64,000 nucleotides of DNA from Methylobacter sp. S3L5C (GTDB taxonomy: Bacteria; Pseudomonadota; Gammaproteobacteria; Methylococcales; Methylomonadaceae): the NCBI RefSeq assembly GCF_022788635.1, contig NZ_CP076024.1, positions 1 to 64,000 of the forward strand. Reading direction: 5' to 3'. The notes below the pieces were generated by a model, which saw only the letters and a program-made list of their open reading frames with translations, was not told the origin of the DNA and did not search any database. Made by a program: the position numbers and the translations under genes. Positions within the stretch are counted from its first letter, which is position 1, and every line of letters starts with the position of its first letter. Positions 25,608 to 34,745 of the stretch are shown piece after piece.

Positions 25608-26338
25608 CAGGATTAGTCCTTGGCCTGATTGCCATTGTTTTGGGTCAATGGGTTGAAGGCGGCCAAATAGGTTCGCTGATTCAGCCTGCTCCGTTAGTGA
25701 TCGTCGTAGGCGGAACCTTTGGCGCAGTATTGTTACAGAACGGACTGGGTAATCTGGTTCGTGGTGTACGCATGCTACGTAGCGCTTTTGTGCCACAAGC
25801 TGATTTTTATCCGGCCTTAACCAGTACCATTCATTCCTGGAGTACAACTGCGCGGATTGAAGGTTTTTTGAAACTTGATGCTCATATTAACAGCCATCCG
25901 GACCCTTTTATAGCGAAAGGATTACGCATGGTAGTCGATGGCATTGACGAGCAAAAAATTCGCGACATTCTGGATATCGATATTACCAGTTATGAACGTG
26001 AGCAACGCCATGCCATCAAAGTTTGGGATGCGGCTGGCGGCTACTCGCCAACCATTGGTATTTTGGGCGCGGTACTCGGTCTCATCCATGTGATGGAAAA
26101 TCTGTCTGATCCGCTGATGCTTGGCAAAGGCATCGCCGTCGCTTTTGTATCGACCCTTTATGGTGTTGGACTTGCCAATCTTGTTTTTATACCCATCGCC
26201 AATAAACTTAAAAGTCATCTTCAGCTTGAACTTCTAAAGCGAGAAATGCTGGCTGATGCTTTTTTGTGTATAAAACAAGGTGATCATCCCAATTTAATCC
26301 AGGAACGCATGAGCAGCTATTGGCATCAGGGACACTAA
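25589..26338 (+). CDS. motC: Flagellar motor stator MotA/PomA-type (MotC)
   Basis: The 249-residue stator subunit with four transmembrane segments. The conserved 'YSPTIGILGAVLGLIHVM' in the third segment contains the ion-path proline, and the cytoplasmic loop carries charged residues that contact the rotor. Its position after fliA and before a MotB-type gene matches the motCD arrangement of Pseudomonas. The start overlaps the end of fliA, suggesting coupling. The ion (proton or sodium) cannot be decided from this reading. Confidence 0.93.
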   Translation: MDWGSLAGLVLGLIAIVLGQWVEGGQIGSLIQPAPLVIVVGGTFGAVLLQNGLGNLVRGVRMLRSAFVPQADFYPALTSTIHSWSTTARIEGFLKLDAHINSHPDPFIAKGLRMVVDGIDEQKIRDILDIDITSYEREQRHAIKVWDAAGGYSPTIGILGAVLGLIHVMENLSDPLMLGKGIAVAFVSTLYGVGLANLVFIPIANKLKSHLQLELLKREMLADAFLCIKQGDHPNLIQERMSSYWHQGH

Positions 26339-26339
26339 G

Positions 26340-27371
26340 ATGGCACGTAAACCTTACCATGAAGAACCGGAACAGAATGACCGCTGGCTGGTATCCTACG
26401 CTGATTTCATTACGCTGCTATTTGCCCTTTTTGTGGTGATGTATGCCATGTCATCAACACAGGGTATAAAATTCAAACAATTGTCTTCATCATTGAGTCA
26501 AGCATTAGCCAACAGAGAGCCTGATCAGCCCCCTGCTGCTACCCTCCAGGCAATGGCTTTTAAACCAACTGAAATCATGTTGGATAGTCCTGATCCAGGC
26601 AAAGTCGTCCTGCTGCCATTCACGGTTGCAATGCCGGCTCCTGCGCCAATGCTTATGCTGACGCCCGATCCAATAGCTTTGACCGGGCCGGTTATCGAAA
26701 ACCCGCCCATGACAGCCGATGAGATAAGACACCAGACTGAACTACGCAACGAAAAAGTAAAAATGAAAGGCGTCGCCAATCAATTGGAGCTTCGTCTCGC
26801 TACGCTAATCGATCAGGACAAAGTACGAATCACTGAGTCTAGCCGTGGCATTAGTGTAGAAATCAACGCCAGCATTTTATTTGCTCCGGCCGATGCTGTT
26901 TTTAATTCGGACTCAAAATCGATGCTAACCCTACAATCCATTGCTGATGTACTGACAAACCAGCCTTACCTGATTCATGTCGAAGGTCACACGGACGATC
27001 TTCCCATTAACACGCAGCAGTATCCATCAAACTGGGAATTATCGTCGGCACGAGCCGGCAGTGTCGTTCGGCTCTTAATTGGCATGGGCATCCAGAGCCA
27101 ACGGTTAGCTGCTATTGGTTATGCCGCCAACCGGCCGGTAACATCCAATGACAGCACCGATGGCAGATTGCGTAACCGACGCGTGCAACTGATGATTCTT
27201 AACGATACCGAGCCTGGCGATGCCGGCATCGATACGTCGACATCCATGCCAATGGATGCCGCCATGAAAGACCTGCCCGCTGATTTAACCAACGATGATT
27301 TAAATACCCTGGCACTACCCCCTTATGAAGGCGAATATTCCAATATTTCTGCATTGCCCGACAATAAATAA
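26340..27371 (+). CDS. motD: Flagellar motor stator MotB-type (MotD)
   Basis: The 343-residue stator partner. A single N-terminal transmembrane helix (about 17-38) holds the ion-binding Asp22 in 'WLVSYADFITLLFALF'. The periplasmic OmpA-like domain (about 190-290, 'HVEGHTDDLPIN', 'LSSARAGSVVRLL') anchors to peptidoglycan. A Pro/Met-rich linker lies between. It begins 1 bp after motC. Confidence 0.94.
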   Translation: MARKPYHEEPEQNDRWLVSYADFITLLFALFVVMYAMSSTQGIKFKQLSSSLSQALANREPDQPPAATLQAMAFKPTEIMLDSPDPGKVVLLPFTVAMPAPAPMLMLTPDPIALTGPVIENPPMTADEIRHQTELRNEKVKMKGVANQLELRLATLIDQDKVRITESSRGISVEINASILFAPADAVFNSDSKSMLTLQSIADVLTNQPYLIHVEGHTDDLPINTQQYPSNWELSSARAGSVVRLLIGMGIQSQRLAAIGYAANRPVTSNDSTDGRLRNRRVQLMILNDTEPGDAGIDTSTSMPMDAAMKDLPADLTNDDLNTLALPPYEGEYSNISALPDNK

Positions 27372-27403
27372 AATATCATCATCAAAAACAGAAAGATCAT
27401 TAA

Positions 27404-28540
27404 ATGCACAGTAACATTTTTATAAAAACCTTGGCGCTTTTAGCGCTACTACTACCCTCTACTGCATGGTCATTGGAAGGTAGCGATATTCAAACTCGTT
27501 CAGCACTTGAGCAAAAATCAACTAATGGCATCCAGCTGCAGCTCGGTACTGCAGCTAATTTGAAGAACAAGCAACAAGAAAATGCCGACAAAACACAAAA
27601 ACCGGAAATATCCGGCAGCAATGAAGCTGTTGAAGATAACGCGGTAGTTGGTCAAAAAACTCGCCTACCCAAACGGAGCACTGCGGTAAAAAGAAGCAAT
27701 GAAAAGGACGCGTCCCAACAAATCACTACGGTAACTACTGGTCCAGCCATCATTACCGAAGATAAAGCTGCCAGTAACAAAGCCCTTGAAATGGAAGCAC
27801 ATCTTAAGCAACTGGAGCAACAATTAAACACACTACAAAATGTGCAAAATGTTCAGAAAAACGCCGATAAAGCTGCAGAGCCAACAACACCTATTTTAGA
27901 AGCTGTTTTACAGCCCTACATTCTCCCTGCTGTTGCCTTTATCATAGGGGTTATCAGTCTTTTGGGCTGGCAGAAATGGCGTAAACGCAAGCCTAAGAAA
28001 AGCTTTTATACCCAGACCGCCAAAAACTCTCCATCGTCAGAATCTGTTGATGCAACACCGATTCCAGCTATAAAAGCAGAGGCGACACTTGAATTTCTGG
28101 CTGAACTCAACATCTTAAACGCCAATCAAAATGCGGTTAACTTGCTGACTGAAGTCGATATTTATATCTCTCATGGATATTACCAAAAAGCCGAAGAATT
28201 GCTTCGTCGGGCAATGCAACAGCAACCTGTCCGCGATGAATATAAACTTAAACTTTTAAAAACCTATTACACTAGTGGCAATAAAAGCCAATTTGCAAAC
28301 TACATCAACGAACTGGATGATGCCGGCAAACTTAAGGAGCATCCATTTTGGAACAATATTGCCGATATGGTTAAAGTGCTCATTCCCGACTCCCCCTTAT
28401 TGACAAGCCATAAATCTGCTATTTCAGGACAAAAACAGCAAGATCTGAATGAGCGGGTTGCACAAGAAATCCTCGATGACGAATTGGAATATGATTTTGA
28501 TTTTTCCGAACCGCCTATCACCAAAAAATACAATCGCTAG
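27404..28540 (+). CDS. FimV/HubP-like polar landmark candidate
   Basis: The 378-residue protein has a signal peptide (1-23, ending AWS), a polar linker, a predicted coiled coil (about 126-156), one transmembrane helix (171-189) and a basic stop-transfer stretch (KWRKRKPKK). A cytoplasmic segment follows with the FimV C-terminal/TPR-like pattern ('LTEVDIYISHGYYQKAEELL', 246-306), then an acidic tail. FimV and HubP organise cell poles, and HubP recruits flagellar placement factors in Vibrio. This version lacks an obvious LysM domain and is far shorter than FimV. It lies 32 bp after motD, downstream of flhF and flhG, which fits a polarity role. A generic TPR membrane protein is the alternative. 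Confidence 0.65.
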   Translation: MHSNIFIKTLALLALLLPSTAWSLEGSDIQTRSALEQKSTNGIQLQLGTAANLKNKQQENADKTQKPEISGSNEAVEDNAVVGQKTRLPKRSTAVKRSNEKDASQQITTVTTGPAIITEDKAASNKALEMEAHLKQLEQQLNTLQNVQNVQKNADKAAEPTTPILEAVLQPYILPAVAFIIGVISLLGWQKWRKRKPKKSFYTQTAKNSPSSESVDATPIPAIKAEATLEFLAELNILNANQNAVNLLTEVDIYISHGYYQKAEELLRRAMQQQPVRDEYKLKLLKTYYTSGNKSQFANYINELDDAGKLKEHPFWNNIADMVKVLIPDSPLLTSHKSAISGQKQQDLNERVAQEILDDELEYDFDFSEPPITKKYNR

Positions 28541-28713
28541 GTTTTGATTGATGGCGAGGTTACACAAAAGCTGTTGGTCCACTTTACAATCAAGCATGAT
28601 AAAGTCAATACCTTCGCCAATTGGCATGAGTAATTTGTAGATATCGGAGGAAGGAGAAAGGTCAGAGAAGGTAGAATACCGCTTCTAACAGAGCATTCGC
28701 ACCCAAACTGACC
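28541..28713. other. Gap before transposase debris
   Basis: No gene seen. It probably contains the decayed left end of the following IS4-type element, but no terminal repeat could be matched. Confidence 0.4.
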
Positions 28714-30022
28714 ATGAATGAAATCATAGCAATACTAAATACCGTAAGTCCACATTTAAAAGCCTGCACGCTAAAGCAGATGACCCTGCTTATTGAAGCC
28801 ATGCTGTCGATGACGGGGCGGGTAACCATGCTGAGTTTGTCGCGTTGGACTGAAAAGGGTGGCAACTATCGGACGGTACAGCGTTTTTTTAAAGAAAAAA
28901 TAGCGTGGTCAGCGTTACGTTGACAACTCATAAAGCAACATACACAGGAAACTAAAGGTATATGGTTGCTGATTGGGGATGAGGTCATGGTGACCAAATC
29001 AGGGAAAGAAACGCATGGATTAGGTTTTTTTTTCTTCGATTTATAACAAGCCATTGCCTGGGCTGTGTTTTTTAAACCTGTCATTGTTATCTGTCGAAAC
29101 ACGGACGGCTTACCCTTTAATCACCGAATAGCTGGTACGTGGCGATGTTCAAACCAGTGCGCCCAAGGCCGTTAAACCAAAAAACTCGAAACCTGGCAGG
29201 CCTAAGGGCAGTGTTAACAAAAACCGGAAAGTTGTTAAACTATGGTCTTTTCAACGACAGTTGCAAGCCTGTATTAATGCGGTATTAACGTTGATAGGGT
29301 TGAATTTGGGAATCGTCTACTTTGTTTACGATGGCGCACTGGGCAACAATGCTGGCCTACAAGCCGTTATACAAACGGGGCTACACCTTATTTGCAAGCT
29401 ACGCCATGATTCAACGCTTTACTTGCCCTACTCGGGCGAGTATTCAGGAAAAGGTAAGCCGCGTAAATACGGTGAAAAACTAACACTGGAAACATTAACG
29501 GACGCGCATCGGAAATCGGAGGCCGTGGAAAAAGGCATTCAAACGTGTACCTATCAGGTACACGTTTGGCACAAAAACTTTCCTGAATTGCTCAATGTCG
29601 CCATCATTGTAAAGACCAACCTAAAAACAGGACGGATCGCAAAGGTACTGTTGTTTAGTGATGACCTAACGCTTGCCAGTGAAAAATTGATCAGCTACTA
29701 CGCTTTGCGGTTTCAAATCGAGTTTAACTTCCGCGATGTCAAGCAATATTGGGGGTTGGAAGATTTTATGAATGTCAAAGAAACACAAGTCAATAATGCG
29801 GCTAACTTCTCCTTGTTCATGGTCACTTTTTCACCGCTTTTATCGGCAAAAATAGAGGGAACCAACAAGGGCAGTATGCTGGATTTAAAAACCATCTTCA
29901 GAGCCCGAAAATACACGCAGCGGATTATTAATTCGTTGGACAAAAATGATGACACATTTTTAATCGACGACCGCATCTTTCAAGCCGCAGAAATTGGCAG
30001 GATTCATGCAAGAGCGGCTTAA
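28714..30022 (+). pseudogene. IS4-family transposase, broken by stops and frameshifts
   Basis: The first 69 residues (28714-28920) read as a transposase N terminus ('YRTVQRFFKEKIAWSALR') and end in TGA. Family-like sequence continues through several frames ('IGDEVMVTKSGKETHG', then 'AVKPKNSKPGRPKGS'). From 29261 a 253-residue frame carries 'VYDGALGNNAG' and the IS4 YREK signature ('YALRFQIEFNFRDVK'). It is a different lineage from the element at 7499-8918. No terminal repeats were identified. Confidence 0.8.
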
Positions 30023-30035
30023 ATTTTGGCGAATG

Positions 30036-30503
30036 TATTGTAACACGTTGAGAAATAAAGCCGTCAGTCTTGTTCAGGTTAATCCCAAAATATTTGAGCT
30101 GAGTGCCAGCGGCGAACTGAACGTCACGCTAGAGGACGCAGGTTGTGAGGCAGAACTCGACGAACAGTGGTCTTATGTCGGAAATAAATCCAACCAACGT
30201 TGGCTCTGGCACGCTGTTGACCACGCTACCAACACCGTGCTTGCCTATATGTTCGGCAAGTGTAAGGATGTGGTTTTTCAAAAACTCAAAGCGTTACTTG
30301 AACCATTTGGCATCAAGCGGTACTACACAGATAATTGGGGTGCCTATGAACGCCATCTTGATGCCGATAAGCATGAAATTGGTAAGCGCAATACCCAAAA
30401 AATAGAACGTAAAAATCTAAACTTTAGGACGTGGATTAAACGTCTGGTACGCAAAACAATTTGCTTTTCGAAGCTGGAATTGATGCATGATACGGTCATC
30501 TGA
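30036..30503 (+). pseudogene. IS1-family transposase fragment (InsB-like), 5' truncated
   Basis: The C-terminal catalytic part of an IS1-type transposase: 'DEQWSYVGNKSNQRWLWHAV', 'YYTDNWGAYERHL' and 'NTQKIERKNLNFRTWIKRL' correspond to InsB motifs. The InsA zinc-finger part is absent; similarity begins abruptly around 30036, directly after the IS4-type remnant, so one element truncated or inserted into the other. The C terminus stops at 'MHDTVI', earlier than InsB. Confidence 0.8.
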
Positions 30504-30537
30504 TTATTAATCAATAAAGTTGAGTTTGGACTTGATA

Positions 30538-30571
30538 TTTCTCGTTCCCATGTTCTGCGTGGGAATGCAGC
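30538..30571. repeat. Small palindromic intergenic repeat (GTTCCCA...TGGGAA)
   Basis: TCTCGTTCCCATGTTCTGCG followed by TGGGAATGCAG; arms GTTCCCA/TGGGAA(T) pair around a 10-nt loop. It is a REP-like sequence of a type that is often dispersed in gammaproteobacterial genomes. Confidence 0.55.
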
Positions 30572-30626
30572 TTGTTTTAAAATAATCAACGGCACGTTTA
30601 CCATTTTTCAAATACTTTTTTTGTTT

Positions 30627-30668
30627 TTGTGTTACATGTAACATTTTGCTAAGATGTTACATGTAACA
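30627..30668 (+). promoter_or_regulatory. Promoter with twin palindromic operators of the MazEF-like pair
   Basis: Two identical perfect palindromes TGTTACATGTAACA lie at 30630-30643 and 30655-30668, 25 bp centre to centre. A promoter TTGTGT (30627-30632), N17, TAAGAT (30650-30655) is embedded so that both operators overlap it. This fits autorepression by the antitoxin or toxin-antitoxin complex. Confidence 0.8.
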
Positions 30669-30696
30669 CAAAAGTAATGACTGCAATGGAAAAATT

Positions 30697-30912
30697 ATGA
30701 CTACCAAGACAACTGCTGATCGAGTGCAAAAACATCGGGCCGGGCTACGAGCTGCCGGACTACGTCCTGTGCAGATATGGGTTCCAGATACACGGAGTAC
30801 CGGCTTTGCGGATGAATGCCGCCGTCAATCCCTTGCCCTGCAAGGCGACCCACAAGAAACCGACATGGCAAACTGGCTGGAAGCTTCGGCTGACACCAAG
30901 GGGTGGGAATGA
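30697..30912 (+). CDS. MazE-like antitoxin (DUF3018 type)
   Basis: The 71-residue protein carries the family segment 'RVQKHRAGLRAAGLRPVQIW' followed by 'VPDTRS' and 'ADECRRQSLAL', a DNA-binding N terminus with an acidic C-terminal tail that would mask the toxin. It is preceded by the twin operator at 30627-30668. The stop overlaps the toxin ATG by 4 nt (ATGA), the usual coupled layout. Confidence 0.88.
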   Translation: MTTKTTADRVQKHRAGLRAAGLRPVQIWVPDTRSTGFADECRRQSLALQGDPQETDMANWLEASADTKGWE

Positions 30913-31232
30913 GGCGAGGTGATCTGGTAACGATTGTGTTGCAAGGCGCTTATGGTAAACCGCGTCCCGCCTTGATCATTCAGTCAGATTTATTTTCTGA
31001 GCATCCCTCCGTAACCATCATTCCAATCACCAGTGAGTTGCGGGATACACCATTGTTTCGTGTTCCGGTTAGGTATGGCGAAAGTACAGGGCTAAGAAAA
31101 CCGTCAGAAATCATGATAGATAAGGTACAAACCATTCCACGCGAAAAAATAGGGGCCGTGTTTGGACGTCTAGCGGAAGAAGATATGTTGGCCGTTAATC
31201 GGGCATTAGCCGTGTTCCTGGGTGTTGTATAA
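30909..31232 (+). CDS. MazF/PemK-type mRNA interferase toxin
   Basis: The 107-residue endoribonuclease toxin. Family motifs are present: an N-terminal 'RRGDLVTIVLQGAYGKPRPALI', a central 'SVTIIPITSEL', and 'PSEIMIDKVQTIPREKIGAV' with the conserved Thr/Ser and Arg of the active site. ATG 30909 is chosen over the GTG at 30903 because it gives the ATGA overlap with the antitoxin. The length is normal and no damage is seen, so the pair is probably functional. Confidence 0.9.
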   Translation: MRRGDLVTIVLQGAYGKPRPALIIQSDLFSEHPSVTIIPITSELRDTPLFRVPVRYGESTGLRKPSEIMIDKVQTIPREKIGAVFGRLAEEDMLAVNRALAVFLGVV

Positions 31233-31337
31233 AGATAACCATAGAAATCCCTCTGAAAACGTAGCGCCATGCAACCAAGATCGAGATAACGTCACCTGAC
31301 ATTTAACGTATGAATAGTCGATAAACAAGGAAATATA

Positions 31338-31527
31338 ATGAAATCATTGAATATTCAGGTTGAAGACTCATTCTATGAAGCTTTGCTTGAAATACTAAAA
31401 AACTTGCCAAAAAATAAAATTCAAATATAAGAAATTGATAGCGATAATCGCTTGGACTTTGAACAGACAATGGACTGTACCCTGAAAAAAATAATGAACT
31501 GTATAAACGTTTGTCATGATACAGCTG
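31338..31527 (+). pseudogene. Remnant of a small antitoxin gene
   Basis: ATG at 31338 opens 'MKSLNIQVEDSFYEALLEIL' and 'KNLPKNKIQI', then TAA (31428). The same frame resumes with 'EIDSDNRLDFEQT', and a +1/-1 shift yields 'YPEKNNELYKRLS', a typical antitoxin C terminus. One stop and one frameshift therefore separate three family-like pieces. Confidence 0.6.
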
Positions 31528-31560
31528 TTAATACTGGAGCAAACCCTGTTATTGCATAAA

Positions 31561-31653
31561 TGAATCATTGAACAATCAGGTGGTTCAACAGGTATTCGTA
31601 ATCAAGGTCTTTTAGAATCGGCATTAGGATTTTCATTAAAACTCCCCGGATAA
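31561..31653 (+). pseudogene. Fragment of a Fic/Doc-type toxin
   Basis: Reads 'IIEQSGGSTGIRNQGLLESA', the conserved N-terminal motif of death-on-curing (Doc) proteins ('GGSxGIRdxGLLESAL'), and then stops. The catalytic HPFxxGNKR region is absent. Confidence 0.7.
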
Positions 31654-31675
31654 ATAGCTTAGCGAGGTTAAAACC

Positions 31676-32536
31676 ATGTCTGCTTATCAATCTGCACAAA
31701 ACCCCCTTTCCTTCCCCCCTATCAAGTATTTTCTTATAGTGCTGCTATTGGCAATTGCATTGCCCGTTGTCGCGAATGAAGCGCCTGAGATAATGCTGGC
31801 CAATACTTATCATCAAAATGAGGATGTCTCGCAATTTTGGGTAAGTGAAAAACTTGATGGAATTCGAGCCAGATGGGACGGCAAACAACTCATTTCTCGC
31901 GGTGGCAGTATTTTTATGGCACCCGCATGGTTTATACAAGGCTTTCCTGACCAGCCGCTGGATGGTGAATTATGGATGGGGCGCGGGCATTATCAAGATG
32001 TTGTTTCGGTAGTTCGAAAGCAAAGCCCCGATGATAGTTGGAAAGTAGTCAAGTTTATGGTGTTTGATTTGCCTGCTCATGGCGGTACTTTTACCGAAAG
32101 TGTTGAAGCCATGCGCCAGTTGGCAACGACACCTTATCTGCAAGTGATTGAGCAGTTTCGTGTCGATTCCAACAAGATCTTGATGGACAAACTGGATGAC
32201 TTGGTCAGGCAAGGCGCTGAGGGCTTGGTGTTGCATCGGCAAAATGCGCTTTATCATAGTGGCCGTAGTGATAATTTGCTTAAATTAAAACCCTTTGAAG
32301 ATGCAGAAGCCATTGTTATTGGTTATAAACCCGGCAAGGGTAAAAACACCGGCTTAATGGGTGCTATTAAAGTGCGCATGGATGATGGCAAGACTTTTTA
32401 CATTGGTAGTGGTTTTACTGAGCAACAACGGAAAAACCCGCCAGCGCTTGGAAGCTTGGTGACTTATCGATATCAGGGTTTTACTCGATCCGGAATACCT
32501 CGCTTTGCCGTATTTATAAGACAGCGGAATGAATAA
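31676..32536 (+). CDS. ligE: Periplasmic ATP-dependent DNA ligase (LigE type)
   Basis: The 286-residue minimal ATP-dependent DNA ligase seals nicks through an enzyme-AMP intermediate. Motif I is 'SEKLDGIRARWDG' with the adenylated Lys59. Motif III-like 'VFDLP', motif IV 'EGLVLHR' and motif V 'LLKLKPF' follow, then a short OB domain. A hydrophobic stretch at 18-34 ending near 'VVANEA' looks like a signal peptide, as in Lig E proteins of Gram-negative bacteria, which are linked to DNA uptake or extracellular DNA. It stands alone between a toxin graveyard and lepA. Confidence 0.88.
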   Translation: MSAYQSAQNPLSFPPIKYFLIVLLLAIALPVVANEAPEIMLANTYHQNEDVSQFWVSEKLDGIRARWDGKQLISRGGSIFMAPAWFIQGFPDQPLDGELWMGRGHYQDVVSVVRKQSPDDSWKVVKFMVFDLPAHGGTFTESVEAMRQLATTPYLQVIEQFRVDSNKILMDKLDDLVRQGAEGLVLHRQNALYHSGRSDNLLKLKPFEDAEAIVIGYKPGKGKNTGLMGAIKVRMDDGKTFYIGSGFTEQQRKNPPALGSLVTYRYQGFTRSGIPRFAVFIRQRNE

Positions 32537-32871
32537 CAGCAGACATGCCTTGTAAGCCAAGGTGCCAAGTATAATGGATTCCGGCATCTCTGTCAGAATC
32601 ACCAACCTTGTCATCAGTTGAAGCAAAATATCTATCAGAAAAGATTATCACCACCAAGTAAACAAAAAAGAAAAACTTCGTATCCTTCGTGCCTTCGTGG
32701 TGAATAAAAAACTATTAATTACTTGCTTAACAGCATTTCGCGCTTAGCCTATGACTAACTCTGTTATAATTTGCCACTTTATCAAGTGCATAAAAATGCC
32801 TTGATGGCATTCATTGCCGCAAGCGCTGAAGCAATATCGCCTTAACAACCTTAATAACCAGTTGAAACACA
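32537..32871 (+). other. Gap upstream of lepA with candidate -10 box
   Basis: No gene seen. It contains a short CTTCGTGCCTTCGTGG motif near 32690, related to the dispersed CGTG repeats, and a perfect TATAAT at 32765-32770 about 100 bp before lepA. The -35 (GCTTAG region) is poor. Confidence 0.5.
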
Positions 32872-34671
32872 GTGGATTTAAAACATATCAGAAATTTCTC
32901 CATTATCGCGCATATTGATCATGGTAAATCAACACTCGCGGATCGTTTTATTCAAATCTGTGGCGGATTAAGTGACAGGGAAATGTCAGCGCAAGTACTC
33001 GATACCATGGATATTGAAAAAGAGCGAGGCATCACGATTAAAGCCCAAAGTGTTACGCTGGACTTTAAAGCCAAAGATGGCGAAACCTATCAGCTTAATT
33101 TTATTGATACGCCGGGGCATGTTGATTTCTCTTATGAAGTATCCAGATCATTAGCGGCTTGTGAAGGTGCGCTGCTGGTTGTTGATGTAGCCCAAGGCGT
33201 TGAGGCGCAAAGTGTGGCAAACTGCTATACGGCAATTGAACAGGGACTGGAAGTGGTTCCGGTGCTGAACAAAATTGACTTACCTTCCGCCGAACCTGAA
33301 CGCGTACTGGCTGAAATTGAAGAAGTCATCGGCATTGCCGCAGATGAGGCATTGATGATTAGTGCCAAGACCGGTCTTAATGTTCTGGATGTTTTGGAAC
33401 AACTGGTTATTAAAATACCGCCACCGGAAGGCAACATTGACGGTCCGTTACAGGCATTAATTATTGATTCCTGGTTTGACAGTTATCTGGGCGTGGTGTC
33501 TTTAGTCAGAATTATGCATGGCAGTATTCGCAGAAAGCAGAAGATTACCATTATGTCTACCGGCAAGTCATTTATTGCTGATAAAGTCGGGGTTTTTACG
33601 CCCAAGCGTCTTGAAAAAGATATTTTAAATACCGGTGAAGTGGGTTATGTCGTTGCCGGTATTAAAGATATTTTTGGTGCGCCGGTTGGCGATACCATCA
33701 CCTGGACAGATAATCCGGCTACCGAACAACTCACCGGTTTTCAACGGGTTCAGCCACGGGTTTTTGCCGGCTTGTATCCAGTCAGTTCCGATGATTACGA
33801 AGATTTGCGTGAAGCGCTTAACAAATTAAACCTTAATGACGCTGCCCTGCAATTTGAGCCGGAAACCTCACAGGCTTTAGGTTTTGGTTTTCGATGCGGG
33901 TTTTTAGGCATGTTGCATATGGAAATTGTGCAAGAACGTCTGGAAAGGGAATATAACGTTGATTTGATTACCACAGCACCAACTGTTATTTATGAAGTCA
34001 TTACCCAGACTGAGCAGATATTGATGGTCGATAATCCGGCTAAACTACCTGATGGCGGTACGGTAAAGGAAATTAGGGAGCCCATTATTCGTGCCAATAT
34101 TTTGGTACCGCAAGCTTATTTAGGCGGCGTTATTACGCTGTGTATTGAAAAACGTGGCGTACAAAAAGATATGCAGTACGTCGGCAGACAGGTTTCATTA
34201 CATTATGAACTTCCGCTTAGTGAAGTAGTTTTGGATTTCTTTGATCGATTAAAGTCGGTGAGTCGGGGCTTTGCCTCGTTTGATTATGAGTTTTTACGTT
34301 TTCAACCGGCCGATTTGGTTAAACTGGATGTGTTGATTAATGCCGAAAAAGTGGATGCTCTGTCGATTATTGTGCATCGTGATTTAAGCAATAATCGGGG
34401 CCGCGATTTGGTTGAAAAAATGAAAGAGCTGATTCCTCGGCAAATGTATGAAGTTGCCATACAAGCGGCGATTGGCTCTAAAGTTATTGCCAGATCGACG
34501 GTTAAAGCCCTGCGCAAAAATGTTATCGCCAAGTGTTATGGCGGTGATATTAGTCGTAAGAAAAAATTGCTGGAAAAGCAAAAAGCCGGTAAAAAACGCA
34601 TGAAACAAGTCGGTAATATTGAAATCCCTCAAGAAGCGTTCCTGGCTGTTTTACAGTTAAACAAAGAATAA
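32872..34671 (+). CDS. lepA: Translation elongation factor 4 (LepA)
   Basis: The 599-residue ribosome-associated GTPase. G1 is 'AHIDHGKST', G3 'DTPGHVDF', G4 'NKIDLP'. The characteristic LepA C-terminal domain ends in '[20 protein letters not shown]'. A GTG start is used, giving '[16 protein letters not shown]', the usual N terminus. It heads the lepA-lepB-DUF4845-rnc-era-recO-pdxJ run. Confidence 0.97.
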   Translation: MDLKHIRNFSIIAHIDHGKSTLADRFIQICGGLSDREMSAQVLDTMDIEKERGITIKAQSVTLDFKAKDGETYQLNFIDTPGHVDFSYEVSRSLAACEGALLVVDVAQGVEAQSVANCYTAIEQGLEVVPVLNKIDLPSAEPERVLAEIEEVIGIAADEALMISAKTGLNVLDVLEQLVIKIPPPEGNIDGPLQALIIDSWFDSYLGVVSLVRIMHGSIRRKQKITIMSTGKSFIADKVGVFTPKRLEKDILNTGEVGYVVAGIKDIFGAPVGDTITWTDNPATEQLTGFQRVQPRVFAGLYPVSSDDYEDLREALNKLNLNDAALQFEPETSQALGFGFRCGFLGMLHMEIVQERLEREYNVDLITTAPTVIYEVITQTEQILMVDNPAKLPDGGTVKEIREPIIRANILVPQAYLGGVITLCIEKRGVQKDMQYVGRQVSLHYELPLSEVVLDFFDRLKSVSRGFASFDYEFLRFQPADLVKLDVLINAEKVDALSIIVHRDLSNNRGRDLVEKMKELIPRQMYEVAIQAAIGSKVIARSTVKALRKNVIAKCYGGDISRKKKLLEKQKAGKKRMKQVGNIEIPQEAFLAVLQLNKE

Positions 34672-34745
34672 CACAGGCGTTTCAGCCTCATATAAATCAG
34701 GGCAACCACACAGGCTTGCCCATAAACTTTGAAAATAAATAAATT

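Larger units (their letters stand above)
31233..31675. other. Toxin-antitoxin graveyard between MazF and ligase genes
   Basis: No intact gene. It contains the two remnants listed separately. The last 22 bases lead to the ligase gene and include GCGAGG as a weak ribosome site. Confidence 0.6.
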
